Shown piece by piece: positions 37,820 through 47,307 of a stretch of 64,000 nt of DNA (positions are counted from its first letter, which is position 1; each line of letters begins with the position of its first letter). The position numbers and the translations under genes are program-made. The DNA is from Candidatus Nitrosopolaris wilkensis (GTDB lineage: Archaea > Thermoproteota > Nitrososphaeria > Nitrososphaerales > Nitrososphaeraceae): assembly GCA_003176995.1 (NCBI GenBank), contig QHBN01000013.1:27593-91592 (forward strand), read 5' to 3'. Below the pieces are notes generated by a model that was given only the letters and a program-made list of their open reading frames with translations, ran no database searches and was not told the origin of the DNA.

Positions 37820-38245
37820 CTATGAAAGGAGAGTTTGGCCTTCCAATCCGCCTCTAATTAGTAATATCGTTCTCAAGTGTTCTGCTAAATCAGTGACGGT
37901 GATAATGCCGATAACGTTTCCGCTGACCATAACAGGCAATCGGTGAATCTTATGATTTATCATGCGTTGGACGGCGACTTCGATGGGGGTCTCGGGATCT
38001 GCATAGGTTCTAATTTTTGACATAATATCCCCGACTATTACATTTGACGGTTGCAACTCTTTTATGCAAATCTTTTTAACGAAGTCGTTCTCCGTGAGAA
38101 TCCCGATGGGATAATCATCCTTTGTAACGATTAAAGAGCTGATAGCCTTCTCCGTCATAAGCTTAGCCGCTTCCAAGGCGGTACTTGCTTCGGCGATGCT
38201 AACAACATGCCTTGTCATTATGTCTCTGACAACTTCTTTCTTCAT
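37820..38245 (-). CDS. protein with two CBS domains
   Basis: The 141-aa protein consists of a CBS pair: DIMTRHVVSIAEASTALEAA to GILTENDFVKKICI, and DIMSKIRTYADPETPIEVAV to GIITVTDLAEHLRTIL. CBS pairs usually bind adenosine nucleotides or other ligands and act as sensors. No effector domain is attached, so it must act on a partner. It is transcribed against purS and purQ. Confidence 0.88.
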   Translation of the reverse strand: MKKEVVRDIMTRHVVSIAEASTALEAAKLMTEKAISSLIVTKDDYPIGILTENDFVKKICIKELQPSNVIVGDIMSKIRTYADPETPIEVAVQRMINHKIHRLPVMVSGNVIGIITVTDLAEHLRTILLIRGGLEGQTLLS

Positions 38246-38413
38246 AGCTTATTCGCTTGGCCTTAGAATAAAAACTTTGTAGAATGCATGATAGGACAGA
38301 TCCTGCGGGAAGAGCAATGGAAGAAGAGGCCTGCTGGCGCAAGGATAGCTACGAAACCTATCTCTAATGAGAATCTTAATAGGCCCCAGGAAGGCCCATA
38401 TTCATCTCAACGT

Positions 38414-39088
38414 ATGGCAAGAATTGGGATCGTTGTTTTCCCCGGCAGTAATTGCGATCGGGATGTTCACTATATCCTTAATAATGTGTTGAAGATCCCG
38501 GCCGACTTTGTTTGGTACACAGATAGCAAGCTGGGAGCATATGATTCCGTCATAATTCCAGGCGGTTTTGCATATGGTGATCGTCTTCGCGCAGGTGTCA
38601 TAGCTGCACATACTCCTGTTGCAATCGAATTGAAGAAGATGGCAAAGGGTGGACGAACAATCCTTGGCATCTGCAACGGTTTTCAAATTCTAGTTGAGTG
38701 TGGCCTGCTTCCAGGAGCGTTAGTCATGAATAATTCTCTTTCATTTGTATGCCGCTGGACAACCATACAGGTGGAAAACAACAATACACCATTCACATCG
38801 TTATTCAAGAGGAATCAAACGTTTAAGATTCCGATTGCCCATGGCGAGGGAAGGTATGTTGCAGATGGTCGACTTTTAAAATCCATTTTAAGGAATAACC
38901 AGGTTGTATTCCGATATTTTAAGGACGATCCGAATGGTTCCGTAGATCACATCGCAGCCGTCTGCAATGAAGAAGGCAACGTAATGGGGATCATGCCTCA
39001 TCCCGAAAGGGCACCTGTTAACCGATCTTTTGACGAAGCTTCGATGATCTTCCGATGCCTTTCGAATTATCTGCAGCAAGTAAATTGA
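38414..39088 (+). CDS. purQ: phosphoribosylformylglycinamidine synthase subunit PurQ
   Basis: The glutaminase subunit (224 aa) supplies ammonia to PurL. IGIVVFPGSNCDRDVHYIL starts the class I amidotransferase fold. The nucleophile is in TILGICNGFQILVECGLLPG, and His/Glu in GIMPHPERA. ATG 38414 is chosen since the family begins just there; the frame is open 42 codons further up without homology. purL follows after 12 bp. Confidence 0.93.
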   Translation: MARIGIVVFPGSNCDRDVHYILNNVLKIPADFVWYTDSKLGAYDSVIIPGGFAYGDRLRAGVIAAHTPVAIELKKMAKGGRTILGICNGFQILVECGLLPGALVMNNSLSFVCRWTTIQVENNNTPFTSLFKRNQTFKIPIAHGEGRYVADGRLLKSILRNNQVVFRYFKDDPNGSVDHIAAVCNEEGNVMGIMPHPERAPVNRSFDEASMIFRCLSNYLQQVN

Positions 39089-39100
39089 TTTGAGATCGTT

Positions 39101-41287
39101 ATGGCTGCCCTAACAAAAGAGGAGTCGAGATATCTTGCGTACAAATTAAATCGTGAACCAAACAAAATCGAAAAGGAAATTGTCGCAGCAGAGTGGTCCG
39201 AACATTGTTCATATAAATCGTCGAAGAGATTCATTAAAATGCTCCCTAGTAAAGGGAAGCACGTCGTAGTTGGTCCAGGCTACGATGCCGCTGTGCTAGA
39301 CGTAGGTGATGGTTACGTAATAACAGTACATATTGAGAGTCATAACCATCCCTCAGCGGTTGATCCTTACGGAGGTGCGGCGACTGGGGTGGGTGGCGTG
39401 ATACGAGACATAATTTCCACGGGAACTCGACCGATAGCACTCCTCGACGCCCTTAGATTTGCACCTCTACACAAAGAGAATAATGAAGACGGTAGCTCCA
39501 ACTCAGAATGGCTATTCAGACATGTTGTCCGAGGGATCGGCGACTATGGGAATTGCATTGGTGTCCCCACTGTCGCAGGAGAAATCGAATTTGACCCCTC
39601 TTTTATCAATTATTGTCTTGTAGACGTAGCCTCAATCGGCTTTGGTCGCCGCGACTCTATTGTTCGAAACAGGGCAAATTATGATGACTTGATTATTCTA
39701 GTAGGTGGCCCGACTGGAAGAGACGGAATTCGCGGAGCCGCTTTTGCTTCAAAGACATACCTCCATCATAATAGATCGGCAGTCCAAATTCCGGATCCCT
39801 TTCTAGAAAAATTGCTTATTGAGGCAATAACCGAGGCTGTCGAAGAGGGTGCTATTAAAGCGCTCAAAGATCTAGGAGGGGGAGGTTTGTCTTGTTGTTT
39901 GTCAGAAATGTCGGATAATTTAGAAAAAGGCTTTGATATCGAGCTAAGTGAGGTCCATGTCAAAGAGAAGGGAATGTCACCTCTAGAATTAATGTTGTCT
40001 GAATCTCAAGAACGAATGCTGATAATTACTGACCGTTTAAAAATCGATAATATACGGCGGATCTTTGATAAATATGAACTCAAGTATGTGATATTGGGGA
40101 AAATCAAGGACCATCACAACCTATTGATTAGATGTAACGAAAAAATTGTTGCGAATATGCCTTCAAACATAGTCGCGAACGCGCCTTTGGCTAGGAGATT
40201 TTCTAAACGCCCTGCCTACCTAACTACGTTAAGGCTTGATTTCACACCGCCAGTCACCCCCTCAAATTTAACAAGAGTGTTACTCACAATGTTATCCAAT
40301 CCGACTATTGCGAGCAAGGAGTGGATTTATCGTCAGTACGATCATGAGGTAGGACTGCGAACCATGCTAAAGCCTGGATACGCAGACGCATCCGTTCTCA
40401 GGTTGGATAATGGCAAGTTTATTTCAGTCAAACTAGATGGAAATTCTAAACAATGTTACATCGATCCTTATCATGGAACGCTGGGATGCCTTTCAGAAGC
40501 ATGTCGAAATGTGGCTTGTACAGGCGCGTATCCTATTGGAATAATTGATCACTTACAGTTCGGCAGTCCTGAGAACCCTGAAGTATTTTGGAGTTTCCGC
40601 AGGGCGGTGAGTGCAATAAATAACTATTGCAAATTCATGAAGATCCCAGTGGTCGGAGGCAAAGTGAGCTTTTATAACGAAACTTCTAAAGGACCCATTA
40701 AACCGACCCCAGTCATAGGCGCGATCGGCCTTATTGAAGAAAAACAATTGATTACGCAGTCCTCTTTAAAAGATGGAGATGCTATTTTTATTGTTGGAAC
40801 TACGGCTAACGAAACCGGTGGTTCAGAATATTACGAGTATGTGCACCGCATAACCGGCGGCAATGTTGCAAAGGTCGACATGAATATTGATAGGTTGAAT
40901 CTTAGAAGTACACTGCAACTCATCGGCAAGAACGCGGTGAGTTGTGTTCATGACTGCTCCAAGGGCGGAGTTGCAGTGGCTATTTCTGAAATGGCAATTT
41001 TGGGAGGAGTAGGTTTTAACATTTTTATCGATAAGATTCCAAATTCTTGCTCTAACATAGATAGTTTGCTTTTCTCGGAATCTCACTCCCGCTATGTAAT
41101 CGGGACACAGGAGCCGAAGACAGTCGAAAAAATATTATCCGGTATCGGTGGTTTAGTTTTTTCTCAAATTGGTGATGCCTACAATGAAAATGTCACATTC
41201 AAGATGAAAAGTAAAATTCTGATTGATACAGACCTTCGGGCTATAACAACAAATTTTAAGAGATTAGAACAAACTATGACGAGGTAA
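39101..41287 (+). CDS. purL: phosphoribosylformylglycinamidine synthase subunit PurL
   Basis: The 728-aa small form of PurL requires PurS and PurQ. It has EWSEHCSYKSSKRFIKMLPS, then VTVHIESHNHPSAVDPYGGA-type ATP-binding (here ITVHIESHNHPSAVDPYGGA), GRDGIRGAAFASKT, LKDLGGGGLSCCLSEM and, in the second half, VHDCSKGGVAVAISEMAILG. The length and two-halves layout are standard for archaea. It ends the purQ-purL unit. Confidence 0.95.
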   Translation: MAALTKEESRYLAYKLNREPNKIEKEIVAAEWSEHCSYKSSKRFIKMLPSKGKHVVVGPGYDAAVLDVGDGYVITVHIESHNHPSAVDPYGGAATGVGGVIRDIISTGTRPIALLDALRFAPLHKENNEDGSSNSEWLFRHVVRGIGDYGNCIGVPTVAGEIEFDPSFINYCLVDVASIGFGRRDSIVRNRANYDDLIILVGGPTGRDGIRGAAFASKTYLHHNRSAVQIPDPFLEKLLIEAITEAVEEGAIKALKDLGGGGLSCCLSEMSDNLEKGFDIELSEVHVKEKGMSPLELMLSESQERMLIITDRLKIDNIRRIFDKYELKYVILGKIKDHHNLLIRCNEKIVANMPSNIVANAPLARRFSKRPAYLTTLRLDFTPPVTPSNLTRVLLTMLSNPTIASKEWIYRQYDHEVGLRTMLKPGYADASVLRLDNGKFISVKLDGNSKQCYIDPYHGTLGCLSEACRNVACTGAYPIGIIDHLQFGSPENPEVFWSFRRAVSAINNYCKFMKIPVVGGKVSFYNETSKGPIKPTPVIGAIGLIEEKQLITQSSLKDGDAIFIVGTTANETGGSEYYEYVHRITGGNVAKVDMNIDRLNLRSTLQLIGKNAVSCVHDCSKGGVAVAISEMAILGGVGFNIFIDKIPNSCSNIDSLLFSESHSRYVIGTQEPKTVEKILSGIGGLVFSQIGDAYNENVTFKMKSKILIDTDLRAITTNFKRLEQTMTR

Positions 41288-41788
41288 ATTCCTAGATTGG
41301 TGATAATGGTTATTGCTAGGATGTCGACACTCAGACTGATTTTTTTGAAATCCTGTAGTTAAGTAGATTCGGATATCAGGGATTCCTGTATATTTGAACT
41401 GTCAGTACTAACCGTCTAATTGGTTCTCCCTTATCTGTCCGTATGCATTTTTGTGTCTGTGTGGCAATGACACATTGAGTGACAATGTCAAGAGCTCATC
41501 AAGGAAAAAGAAGGGCCATTACAGGCTCGGATAACACCCTGATGCTCGAGATGACGAGACGATCTCCAAAGCATTCTGTTAGCTGGGATCAGACGTGTTA
41601 ACTCATGTACGATTGTAGAAACTCAGATCCAGCATATTTGTGTGTACCATGAGGACTAAATGTTTTCAGTACTGGCTCGATTTAAGAGTCGAAAAACTGC
41701 GAATTACAATATTTGGGATGTAGAATACTGGTGTCAACCGCTCTCCTGAACTGAAGCATAATAGTTTATTTAGCACCTCATCAACAGC
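41288..41788. other. intergenic region, 500 bp
   Basis: No RNA gene or repeat was recognised. A 38-codon frame at 41485-41601 (MSRAHQGKRRAITGSDNTLM...) is basic and ATG-started but too short to judge. The promoter of the coiled-coil gene is expected at the right end. Confidence 0.3.
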
Positions 41789-43081
41789 TTGATCACGACC
41801 CCTCGATTTCGACTTTTTAATAAAACGGATGACTCTTCAGAATTAAAAATTACAAGTGATCAATTGCAAACATCCAAGAATGTGCTCATTTCAGAGGCGT
41901 TATCACTTATTGGAACCACTGAATCTAGAAGTGTCGAGGCGTTACGTAATGACCTATCTTCAGTTAGAGAGGCCGTTGCAAAATCGTTGAGGACGATAGA
42001 AAAGATTGCGAATGATTTGGAGAGAGAGAAGATCAAGGTCGAGGAAGCAAAATTTGAATCAATTGTAGAAATATCGAAGAGAACCGTTGTTGCGAGTTTG
42101 AGGAGGGAGTCATCAATAGAGTTGCCTTCGCCTGTATCTTACGGCGAGGCCACGAGGTTCAAACAAAGGTTGGAAGCCATTACTAATCGATTCAGAGAAG
42201 TTAGTGCATCTCACAACAGGGTTTTCAATGTTTTTATCAAAAAGTATGCAGGAAAGTTAAAGGGTGAGTTTGAAACACTTTCCTCGTTATCTAAAGAGGT
42301 GAATTCTATTCTCGCAGAATTCGATAACAAGCAAAGACCGTTCTTATACTGCACCGAGCGTTTGAATATGTTATCAGATAGGATTAATTCTATAGATCTA
42401 GACGAAAAGCGTATCGAACATACCCGTAAGGAAGTAATACAATTAGAAAAGAGGCTCCAGGAATCGAGCAACCGAATGCTAACAGTTGAGAACTCGGCAG
42501 AGTTCCACGAAGGGGCTAGGATCGGTAGAGAGATAAAACAGGTAGAACATGAGGAAGTAGAAGCTCAGAAGCAGTTGCTCGACCTTTTCAGTCCTATATC
42601 GAGGGCATTTACAAAGTATTCGTATGGCATTACGAAGCAGACATCCGAGCGGCTAAAAGTGTTAGAAGTAGAACCATGGAATATTTTCTCAGAAACAGAG
42701 ATAACGCCATATCTTGATATTCTAACCGAAATTCAAAAAGCACTTTCCAATGAGAAAATACGCCTCAAAGATGCTACCAAGGTAGAGCGTCACATAGACA
42801 ATCTCATTAAGACACTACCAGATTTTAAGAACAAGTTCGAAACTAGGCACCACTATCTCAAAACTCTCTATCAAACTAGAGAAGCAAAATTTGGGAGCAG
42901 CCATTTAGAATTGAAAGAAGAGATCAAGAATACCACGCAGGATATCGGAGACCAGAAAATCAGGTTGCATCAGCTAGAAAAGCAAATTGAAGAAAAAAGA
43001 CTTCAGCATAATAGATTGCGAAATGAATCAGAGGATTATCTTTCCAAAATATTTGGCAAAAAATATGAGCTAGCTGCGTAA
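41789..43081 (+). CDS. large coiled-coil protein, hypothetical
   Basis: The 430-aa protein has long heptad-rich helices. One spans about residues 45-105 (LRNDLSSVREAVAKSLRTIE onward). Another follows at about 195-250 (KRIEHTRKEVIQLEKRLQES) and a third at about 350-425 (LKEEIKNTTQDIGDQKIRLH). It shows no P-loop, so it is not an SMC or Rad50 ATPase, and no membrane helix. The build suggests a cytoskeletal, chromosome or division scaffold. The TTG start gives a short N-terminal TPRFRLFNK lead. Homologues of this sort occur in thaumarchaea without assigned roles. It is flanked by non-coding DNA and forms its own unit. Confidence 0.7.
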   Translation: MITTPRFRLFNKTDDSSELKITSDQLQTSKNVLISEALSLIGTTESRSVEALRNDLSSVREAVAKSLRTIEKIANDLEREKIKVEEAKFESIVEISKRTVVASLRRESSIELPSPVSYGEATRFKQRLEAITNRFREVSASHNRVFNVFIKKYAGKLKGEFETLSSLSKEVNSILAEFDNKQRPFLYCTERLNMLSDRINSIDLDEKRIEHTRKEVIQLEKRLQESSNRMLTVENSAEFHEGARIGREIKQVEHEEVEAQKQLLDLFSPISRAFTKYSYGITKQTSERLKVLEVEPWNIFSETEITPYLDILTEIQKALSNEKIRLKDATKVERHIDNLIKTLPDFKNKFETRHHYLKTLYQTREAKFGSSHLELKEEIKNTTQDIGDQKIRLHQLEKQIEEKRLQHNRLRNESEDYLSKIFGKKYELAA

Positions 43082-43092
43082 CTCGCGCGCTT

Positions 43093-43242
43093 CTACCGCC
43101 AAAATATTGAAACCACTCCTAGCGATGCAATAGCTAGTCCTCCGTAAGATACAAAGAAGACGCCTAACACGTATCCAACAACAGTTATCCCAATCCCGCT
43201 AGCAATCATTAGTGTCTCCCCTATTCTCCTCTGATTCCGCAT
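43093..43242 (-). CDS. small two-helix membrane protein, 49 aa
   Basis: The frame starts MRNQRRIGETLMIASGIGIT and goes on with VVGYVLGVFFVSYGGLAIAS and LGVVSIFWR. The basic N terminus followed by two hydrophobic segments predicts a hairpin in the membrane with both ends cytoplasmic. A strong TATA box (43269-43278) sits 27-36 bp before the ATG. It is too short for usual gene finders. It converges with the coiled-coil gene, leaving 11 bp between stops. Confidence 0.55.
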   Translation of the reverse strand: MRNQRRIGETLMIASGIGITVVGYVLGVFFVSYGGLAIASLGVVSIFWR

Positions 43243-43268
43243 ATACAGACAATATGGATGGAAACAGA

Positions 43269-43278
43269 TTATAAAAAT
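43269..43278 (-). promoter_or_regulatory. TATA box of the 49-aa membrane protein gene
   Basis: The minus strand reads ATTTTTATAA within a longer A/T run. Its distance to ATG 43242 (27-36 bp) fits a leaderless start. Confidence 0.45.
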
Positions 43279-43341
43279 ATACTGAAGCCGCCTGAAAAGA
43301 AGGGCATTAATTCTAAAAAATAACTGTAAGTCACACCTGGA

Positions 43342-43923
43342 TTAGCTGCCGTGAGTTCCTGAGTGGGGAGACTGACCGACAAATTTTCTTCTAAAGTGCC
43401 CTGAAGGTCTTTTTGAGAGAAGCTCAATAAACCATGCTTCGTGCTCTATTTCCTCTTGCATTATCCCCTGTGCTATGTCATATGTCCTTGGATCTTTACC
43501 CGCCGTCATATCGCAAACCTCGCCCCAAGATCTTATTGCACATTGCTCAGCCTCCAAAAGCACTTTCAGTATGGAACTAAGATCTTGCCAGTTATCTGGC
43601 AGATACGCATCTGGACAACCGGATTGGTCTGCAAATTTCCTAATATCTCTTGGAAGGCTCCCGCCCAACTCATATAGCCTTGGAACCATCGCTTCAAAGT
43701 GATTTCTATCCTCGATCCTCGCATCTTCTACTATCTCCTTGACACCCTCACCTTCTAGTCCTGTACAATGCATTCTTAATATCGTATAGTAATAGTACGT
43801 TGCAAATTCTGCGCCTACGCCTTTCGTAATCAATTCTTTGAGCCTTTCTACATTCACACCGTTCTTTTGGAGAACTTCCAATGCAACAATTTTTAGAACT
43901 GATTCTTTCGGATTACTTGTCAT
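43342..43923 (-). CDS. Dps-like ferritin (DPSL-type)
   Basis: The 193-aa four-helix ferritin-like protein has [20 protein letters not shown] with the first helix Glu, [20 protein letters not shown] with the ExxH pair, and [15 protein letters not shown] and [20 protein letters not shown] with the second ExxH. The extra cysteines ([17 protein letters not shown]) match the thiol pair of archaeal Dps-like proteins, which oxidise iron with hydrogen peroxide. A TATA element (AGTATAAAAG on the plus strand at about 43943-43952) precedes the ATG. Confidence 0.85.
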   Translation of the reverse strand: MTSNPKESVLKIVALEVLQKNGVNVERLKELITKGVGAEFATYYYYTILRMHCTGLEGEGVKEIVEDARIEDRNHFEAMVPRLYELGGSLPRDIRKFADQSGCPDAYLPDNWQDLSSILKVLLEAEQCAIRSWGEVCDMTAGKDPRTYDIAQGIMQEEIEHEAWFIELLSKRPSGHFRRKFVGQSPHSGTHGS

Positions 43924-44004
43924 AACTCCGATCCCGTCTTAAAGTATAAAAGGTTTTTTTTCTTAAGGTGTAAAAAAAGTTATCATTATTAAGCGCGGCC
44001 GACG

Positions 44005-44412
44005 TTAGCTCTTGACCCGTGTTACTTTAATCCTATCGAGAACCTTCCAATATTCAACTTCTCCTCCTTGACGAACCTTATCAATGATATCTTGTTCTAC
44101 AGCAGATGTTTCAAAAACCTCGAAGGACTCGAGATCCATAATCTGCAGGATTTTTCCTGAAATGGAGATGATTTGACCGTTCCTCTTATCTATTAGCGGA
44201 ACCTCAACGCCTGCAGATACTGGCGAAACTAAGGTGTGCTTAGATCCGTCAAATACACTGATAGCTGCGACTCTAGCCTTAGCAGAACCATGTTTTCCAG
44301 GTTTACTGTGATCATATGAAACGATTCTACACGGTTCGCCGTCAATCACAATGTATGAGCCAACCTTAAGGCTCCCCAGGTCCATTGGCTTACTCAATGT
44401 AATTCCATGCAA
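44005..44412 (-). CDS. eif5A: translation initiation factor 5A
   Basis: The 135-aa protein rescues stalled ribosomes. The lysine to be hypusinated lies in HSKPGKHGSAKARVAAISVF (about residues 35-54). The C-terminal OB-fold ends in WKVLDRIKVTRVKS. The N terminus (MHGITLSKPMDLGSLKVGSY) is a few residues longer than usual. Deoxyhypusine synthase is not in the window. It lies just downstream of a hypothetical gene on the same strand (31 bp). Confidence 0.95.
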   Translation of the reverse strand: MHGITLSKPMDLGSLKVGSYIVIDGEPCRIVSYDHSKPGKHGSAKARVAAISVFDGSKHTLVSPVSAGVEVPLIDKRNGQIISISGKILQIMDLESFEVFETSAVEQDIIDKVRQGGEVEYWKVLDRIKVTRVKS

Positions 44413-44443
44413 TGAGGAAAAGAAGCATATTTAACGGTTCTGC

Positions 44444-45046
44444 TCACTTCAATTTATCCAAAATCGATAAACTGACGAGATTGGTTAATGGTATCCCTTT
44501 CCTGGCTACATCTCTTCGCGTTCGTTCGCAATATTTTTGATCGCTTTGGCGCGTCTTTTCACCCTCGACTTCGAGAACGACTACATTCCTTGAGTAGGGA
44601 AATGTGAACTTTGGCTGTGCTGTCGTTAGGAACTGCAAGTGCGCTAGACTCAGTTTTTTAACCCTCTCGCGTTTAGCTATGATATTTGCAATATCTATGA
44701 TCTCAGGATCTCCGTAGACATACTTGGTGAAATACATTGATATATACTTAAGATTCGTTGCCTCGCGTTGGAAGAGTGCGTCGCTCAGACTTAACATAAA
44801 TGACAATTTCCCAGGATTTTGCTTACATATCAATTCTGAAATATCATCGATATTTGAATATGATGCGAGAATGTAGTGATTCGCCCTGTTAGGAAAGTAT
44901 AACATGCTTTCATTCGAAAATGTCGCAGTTACAAAGTATATATTCAGTATGTTCAGGGAGTTCGACCATGTGTCTACAAGACTGCCAGATTCCCTTTCAT
45001 GAGGCGCACAAATGTAACCCTGTACGCTCTTGCATGTACCAGCCAA
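44444..45046 (-). CDS. hypothetical protein, 200 aa
   Basis: No domain is recognised. Visible segments are LNILNIYFVTATFSNESMLY and FPNRANHYILASYSNIDDIS (alternating beta/alpha), a helical middle, and a basic C terminus with EGEKTRQSDQKYCERTRRDV. The TTG start is supported by a TATA element at 45070-45082, 24-36 bp upstream. It precedes eif5A by 31 bp on the same strand, suggesting one transcript. An RNA- or translation-related role is only an inference from this neighbour. Confidence 0.55.
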   Translation of the reverse strand: MAGTCKSVQGYICAPHERESGSLVDTWSNSLNILNIYFVTATFSNESMLYFPNRANHYILASYSNIDDISELICKQNPGKLSFMLSLSDALFQREATNLKYISMYFTKYVYGDPEIIDIANIIAKRERVKKLSLAHLQFLTTAQPKFTFPYSRNVVVLEVEGEKTRQSDQKYCERTRRDVARKGIPLTNLVSLSILDKLK

Positions 45047-45176
45047 CCAAATTTTGATACTATGACCGCGATAAATATATTACCATACCACGTCCTCTTC
45101 GATCATTCTTTAAGACGTTTTTTAGGTACATGGATAATAATAATCCAAGCCAATCAGTAACTATAGCCTTAGTCAT

Positions 45177-46121
45177 TTACTTGAAACTTCGTTGACCTGG
45201 TCTCATATCTGTGTAGGAAGAAGGATTATGAATTGAAAGGTTGCTTGTGCTTTTAGTACTCTGCGCTATATACCATTTACTAGAATCCAGCCCTTTCAGC
45301 CTATGTTTGTGATAAGGCAACAATGAATAGCAAACTGCAACTGCAAGCGCGCCTAACGGGTCTGATAGGAATACTCGCACTGTCTGACGCAAGGCCACAT
45401 CAAGTGGAAGTCGAATGTTAAACTTTTCGATGCAGTGTCGTATTTGTTTATGGCCTTTGAGAGACCTCAGAACCTGTGAATTGAAATCTGCAATCGTCCC
45501 TGGGGGACAAAAGTAAACCACAGACCTGTCATTGTACGCTACATCGAACTTGAATTCCAGCACTTTGCACTCGAGGTATAGGTCCACTGCGATAATGTCA
45601 CTTGGTATTGCGATCTTCTTGGCAATGTTGGTTCGAATCGACAATCCTCGTCCTATCGCCGTGTATTGAGAAAGCCTCTTATTTCTAACAAATCTGAGCC
45701 ACGAGGATACACAAGTAGCTGCTCTTCCGGCCACCGAGACAGACCTCGTTGGCTCTGAATTAGATATGCTGAGTACTACTCGCCCGTCTAACGCTGACAG
45801 CATTTCTCGGATAGAATCCTTATGAGGAATCACATCACCGTCGTACAGCACAATCACATCACCTTTTGCTTTCTGAAAAATTTCGTTCCACGCATTTGCC
45901 ACGCCCATTCTAGATGAATGGTGCAGGCACCTTATAGCTGCTTCAGAATTATTGGTGGCAAATTCCTCAATCAATCTGATGGTATCGTCTGATGAATCGT
46001 CGGAGATGATTATCTCACAAATTGTGAAATGCTCAGACTTTTGTTTGATTAGTGATTGAAGAAGGTTTAGAATATTCTTCTCCTCGTTAAAACTAGGAAT
46101 ACCGACTGTTACTTTCAGCAT
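45177..46121 (-). CDS. family 2 glycosyltransferase
   Basis: The 314-aa protein has the GT-A start KVTVGIPSFNEEKNILNLLQ, then CEIIISDDSSDDTIRLIEEF and the metal-binding VLYDGDVIP (DxD). A C-terminal segment (DPLGALAVAVCYSLLPYHKH) may be a membrane-associated helix. ATG 46121 is chosen over the upstream frame: a TATA-like element at 46151-46160 lies 30 bp before it. It is divergent from hemB with 77 bp between the starts. Donor and acceptor sugars are unknown; surface glycan or S-layer glycosylation is plausible. Confidence 0.82.
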   Translation of the reverse strand: MLKVTVGIPSFNEEKNILNLLQSLIKQKSEHFTICEIIISDDSSDDTIRLIEEFATNNSEAAIRCLHHSSRMGVANAWNEIFQKAKGDVIVLYDGDVIPHKDSIREMLSALDGRVVLSISNSEPTRSVSVAGRAATCVSSWLRFVRNKRLSQYTAIGRGLSIRTNIAKKIAIPSDIIAVDLYLECKVLEFKFDVAYNDRSVVYFCPPGTIADFNSQVLRSLKGHKQIRHCIEKFNIRLPLDVALRQTVRVFLSDPLGALAVAVCYSLLPYHKHRLKGLDSSKWYIAQSTKSTSNLSIHNPSSYTDMRPGQRSFK

Positions 46122-46198
46122 CGTTACGTTTAGAACCAGCCTCTTCTTGCTTTTATGAAGTTTATGGGTCAAAACAAAAAAGTCAAAAAGATTCTTAT

Positions 46199-47227
46199 GT
46201 GCTTAGTCAATTTATCTTCAGGATTTTGCAGAAGGGCCAACGCAACAAAGGCGAATTAGGAAGGCTCCTCAATTCGGTAGGTCTTAATAAAAAACAGTTG
46301 GTGTGTCCCTTATTCGTGAAAGACCGTGCAAAAGAGTGGTACGAAATCGCTTCTATGCCAGATGTCACAGTCGTTCCCCTTGAGGAAACAACTACACAGA
46401 TCCTAGAACTGATCAATCTTGGAATATCTTCAATAATTGTATTTGGAGTACCTGCAGAAAGAGATACTGCAGGATCAAATGCGTCGGATCAGAACGGGAT
46501 CGTGCAGAAGACAGTGAGAAAACTCAAAATGGAATTCGGGGATGCTCTTAACATCATAACTGATGTATGCTTATGTCACTATAATTTATCAGGCCATTGT
46601 GGGTTATTATCTAGCCAGAGCAATCTTGTCGACAATGACAGTACGGTACGAGCACTCTGTGAAGTTGCGGTAAGTCACGCGCAAGCAGGTGCAGATGTGG
46701 TTTCTCCATCGTCGATGATGGATGGTCAAGTTAGTTCAATTAGAACCTCCCTCGACGATCATGGTTATGACAAAATCAAAATTCTGTCTGTTTCGGCCAA
46801 ACATTGTTCCTCTCTGTACTCGCCATTCCGGTCTTTGGCGTTCTCTGAACAAATACATGATTACAAGTCCTTGGACAAGTCTTCATATCAGGTGCCGTAT
46901 ACAAACCGAGGGGACTCTGTCAGAGAAATCGAAGACGACATCCGCGAAGGGGCAGATATGGTGATTGTCAAGCCTGCGATTCTGTATTTAGATGTAATCT
47001 CCATGATTAAAGAAAAGCTAAGATTTCCAATTGCCGCACAAAATGTCTCAGGTGAATACGCAATGATAAAATCTGCTGCCGCAAACAATTGGATTAATGA
47101 GGATGAATGGAAGGTTACTTCCATCTGTGCCATGAAACGAGCAGGGGCGGATAGCATTATTTCTTATTTTTGTAAGGATATAGCTGCTATCCTTAACTGC
47201 TGGTCGGGAAGCTCCACACGCATATGA
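46199..47227 (+). CDS. hemB: delta-aminolevulinic acid dehydratase (porphobilinogen synthase)
   Basis: The 342-aa enzyme condenses two ALA molecules on the way to haem. Zinc-type cysteines are in DVCLCHYNLSGHCG. The two Schiff-base lysines are in SVSAKHCSSLYSPFR and MVIVKPAILYLDVI. NVSGEYAMIKSAA completes the site. The GTG start is used because the ATG two bases earlier is out of frame. The metal motif has H where E is usual (LCHY instead of LCEY), probably without effect. No other hem gene is nearby. Confidence 0.93.
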   Translation: MLSQFIFRILQKGQRNKGELGRLLNSVGLNKKQLVCPLFVKDRAKEWYEIASMPDVTVVPLEETTTQILELINLGISSIIVFGVPAERDTAGSNASDQNGIVQKTVRKLKMEFGDALNIITDVCLCHYNLSGHCGLLSSQSNLVDNDSTVRALCEVAVSHAQAGADVVSPSSMMDGQVSSIRTSLDDHGYDKIKILSVSAKHCSSLYSPFRSLAFSEQIHDYKSLDKSSYQVPYTNRGDSVREIEDDIREGADMVIVKPAILYLDVISMIKEKLRFPIAAQNVSGEYAMIKSAAANNWINEDEWKVTSICAMKRAGADSIISYFCKDIAAILNCWSGSSTRI

Positions 47228-47307
47228 AGCATGGGAGCTGGGGATGATCAGTTGACTTTCGCAAATGCTAGTCACGGTTATATAGTGTTCTCGCGACACG
47301 AAAATGT

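Noticed and set aside
38288-38413. 42-codon N-terminal extension of purQ
   Set aside because: PurQ homology begins exactly at ATG 38414; the extension is basic and matches nothing.
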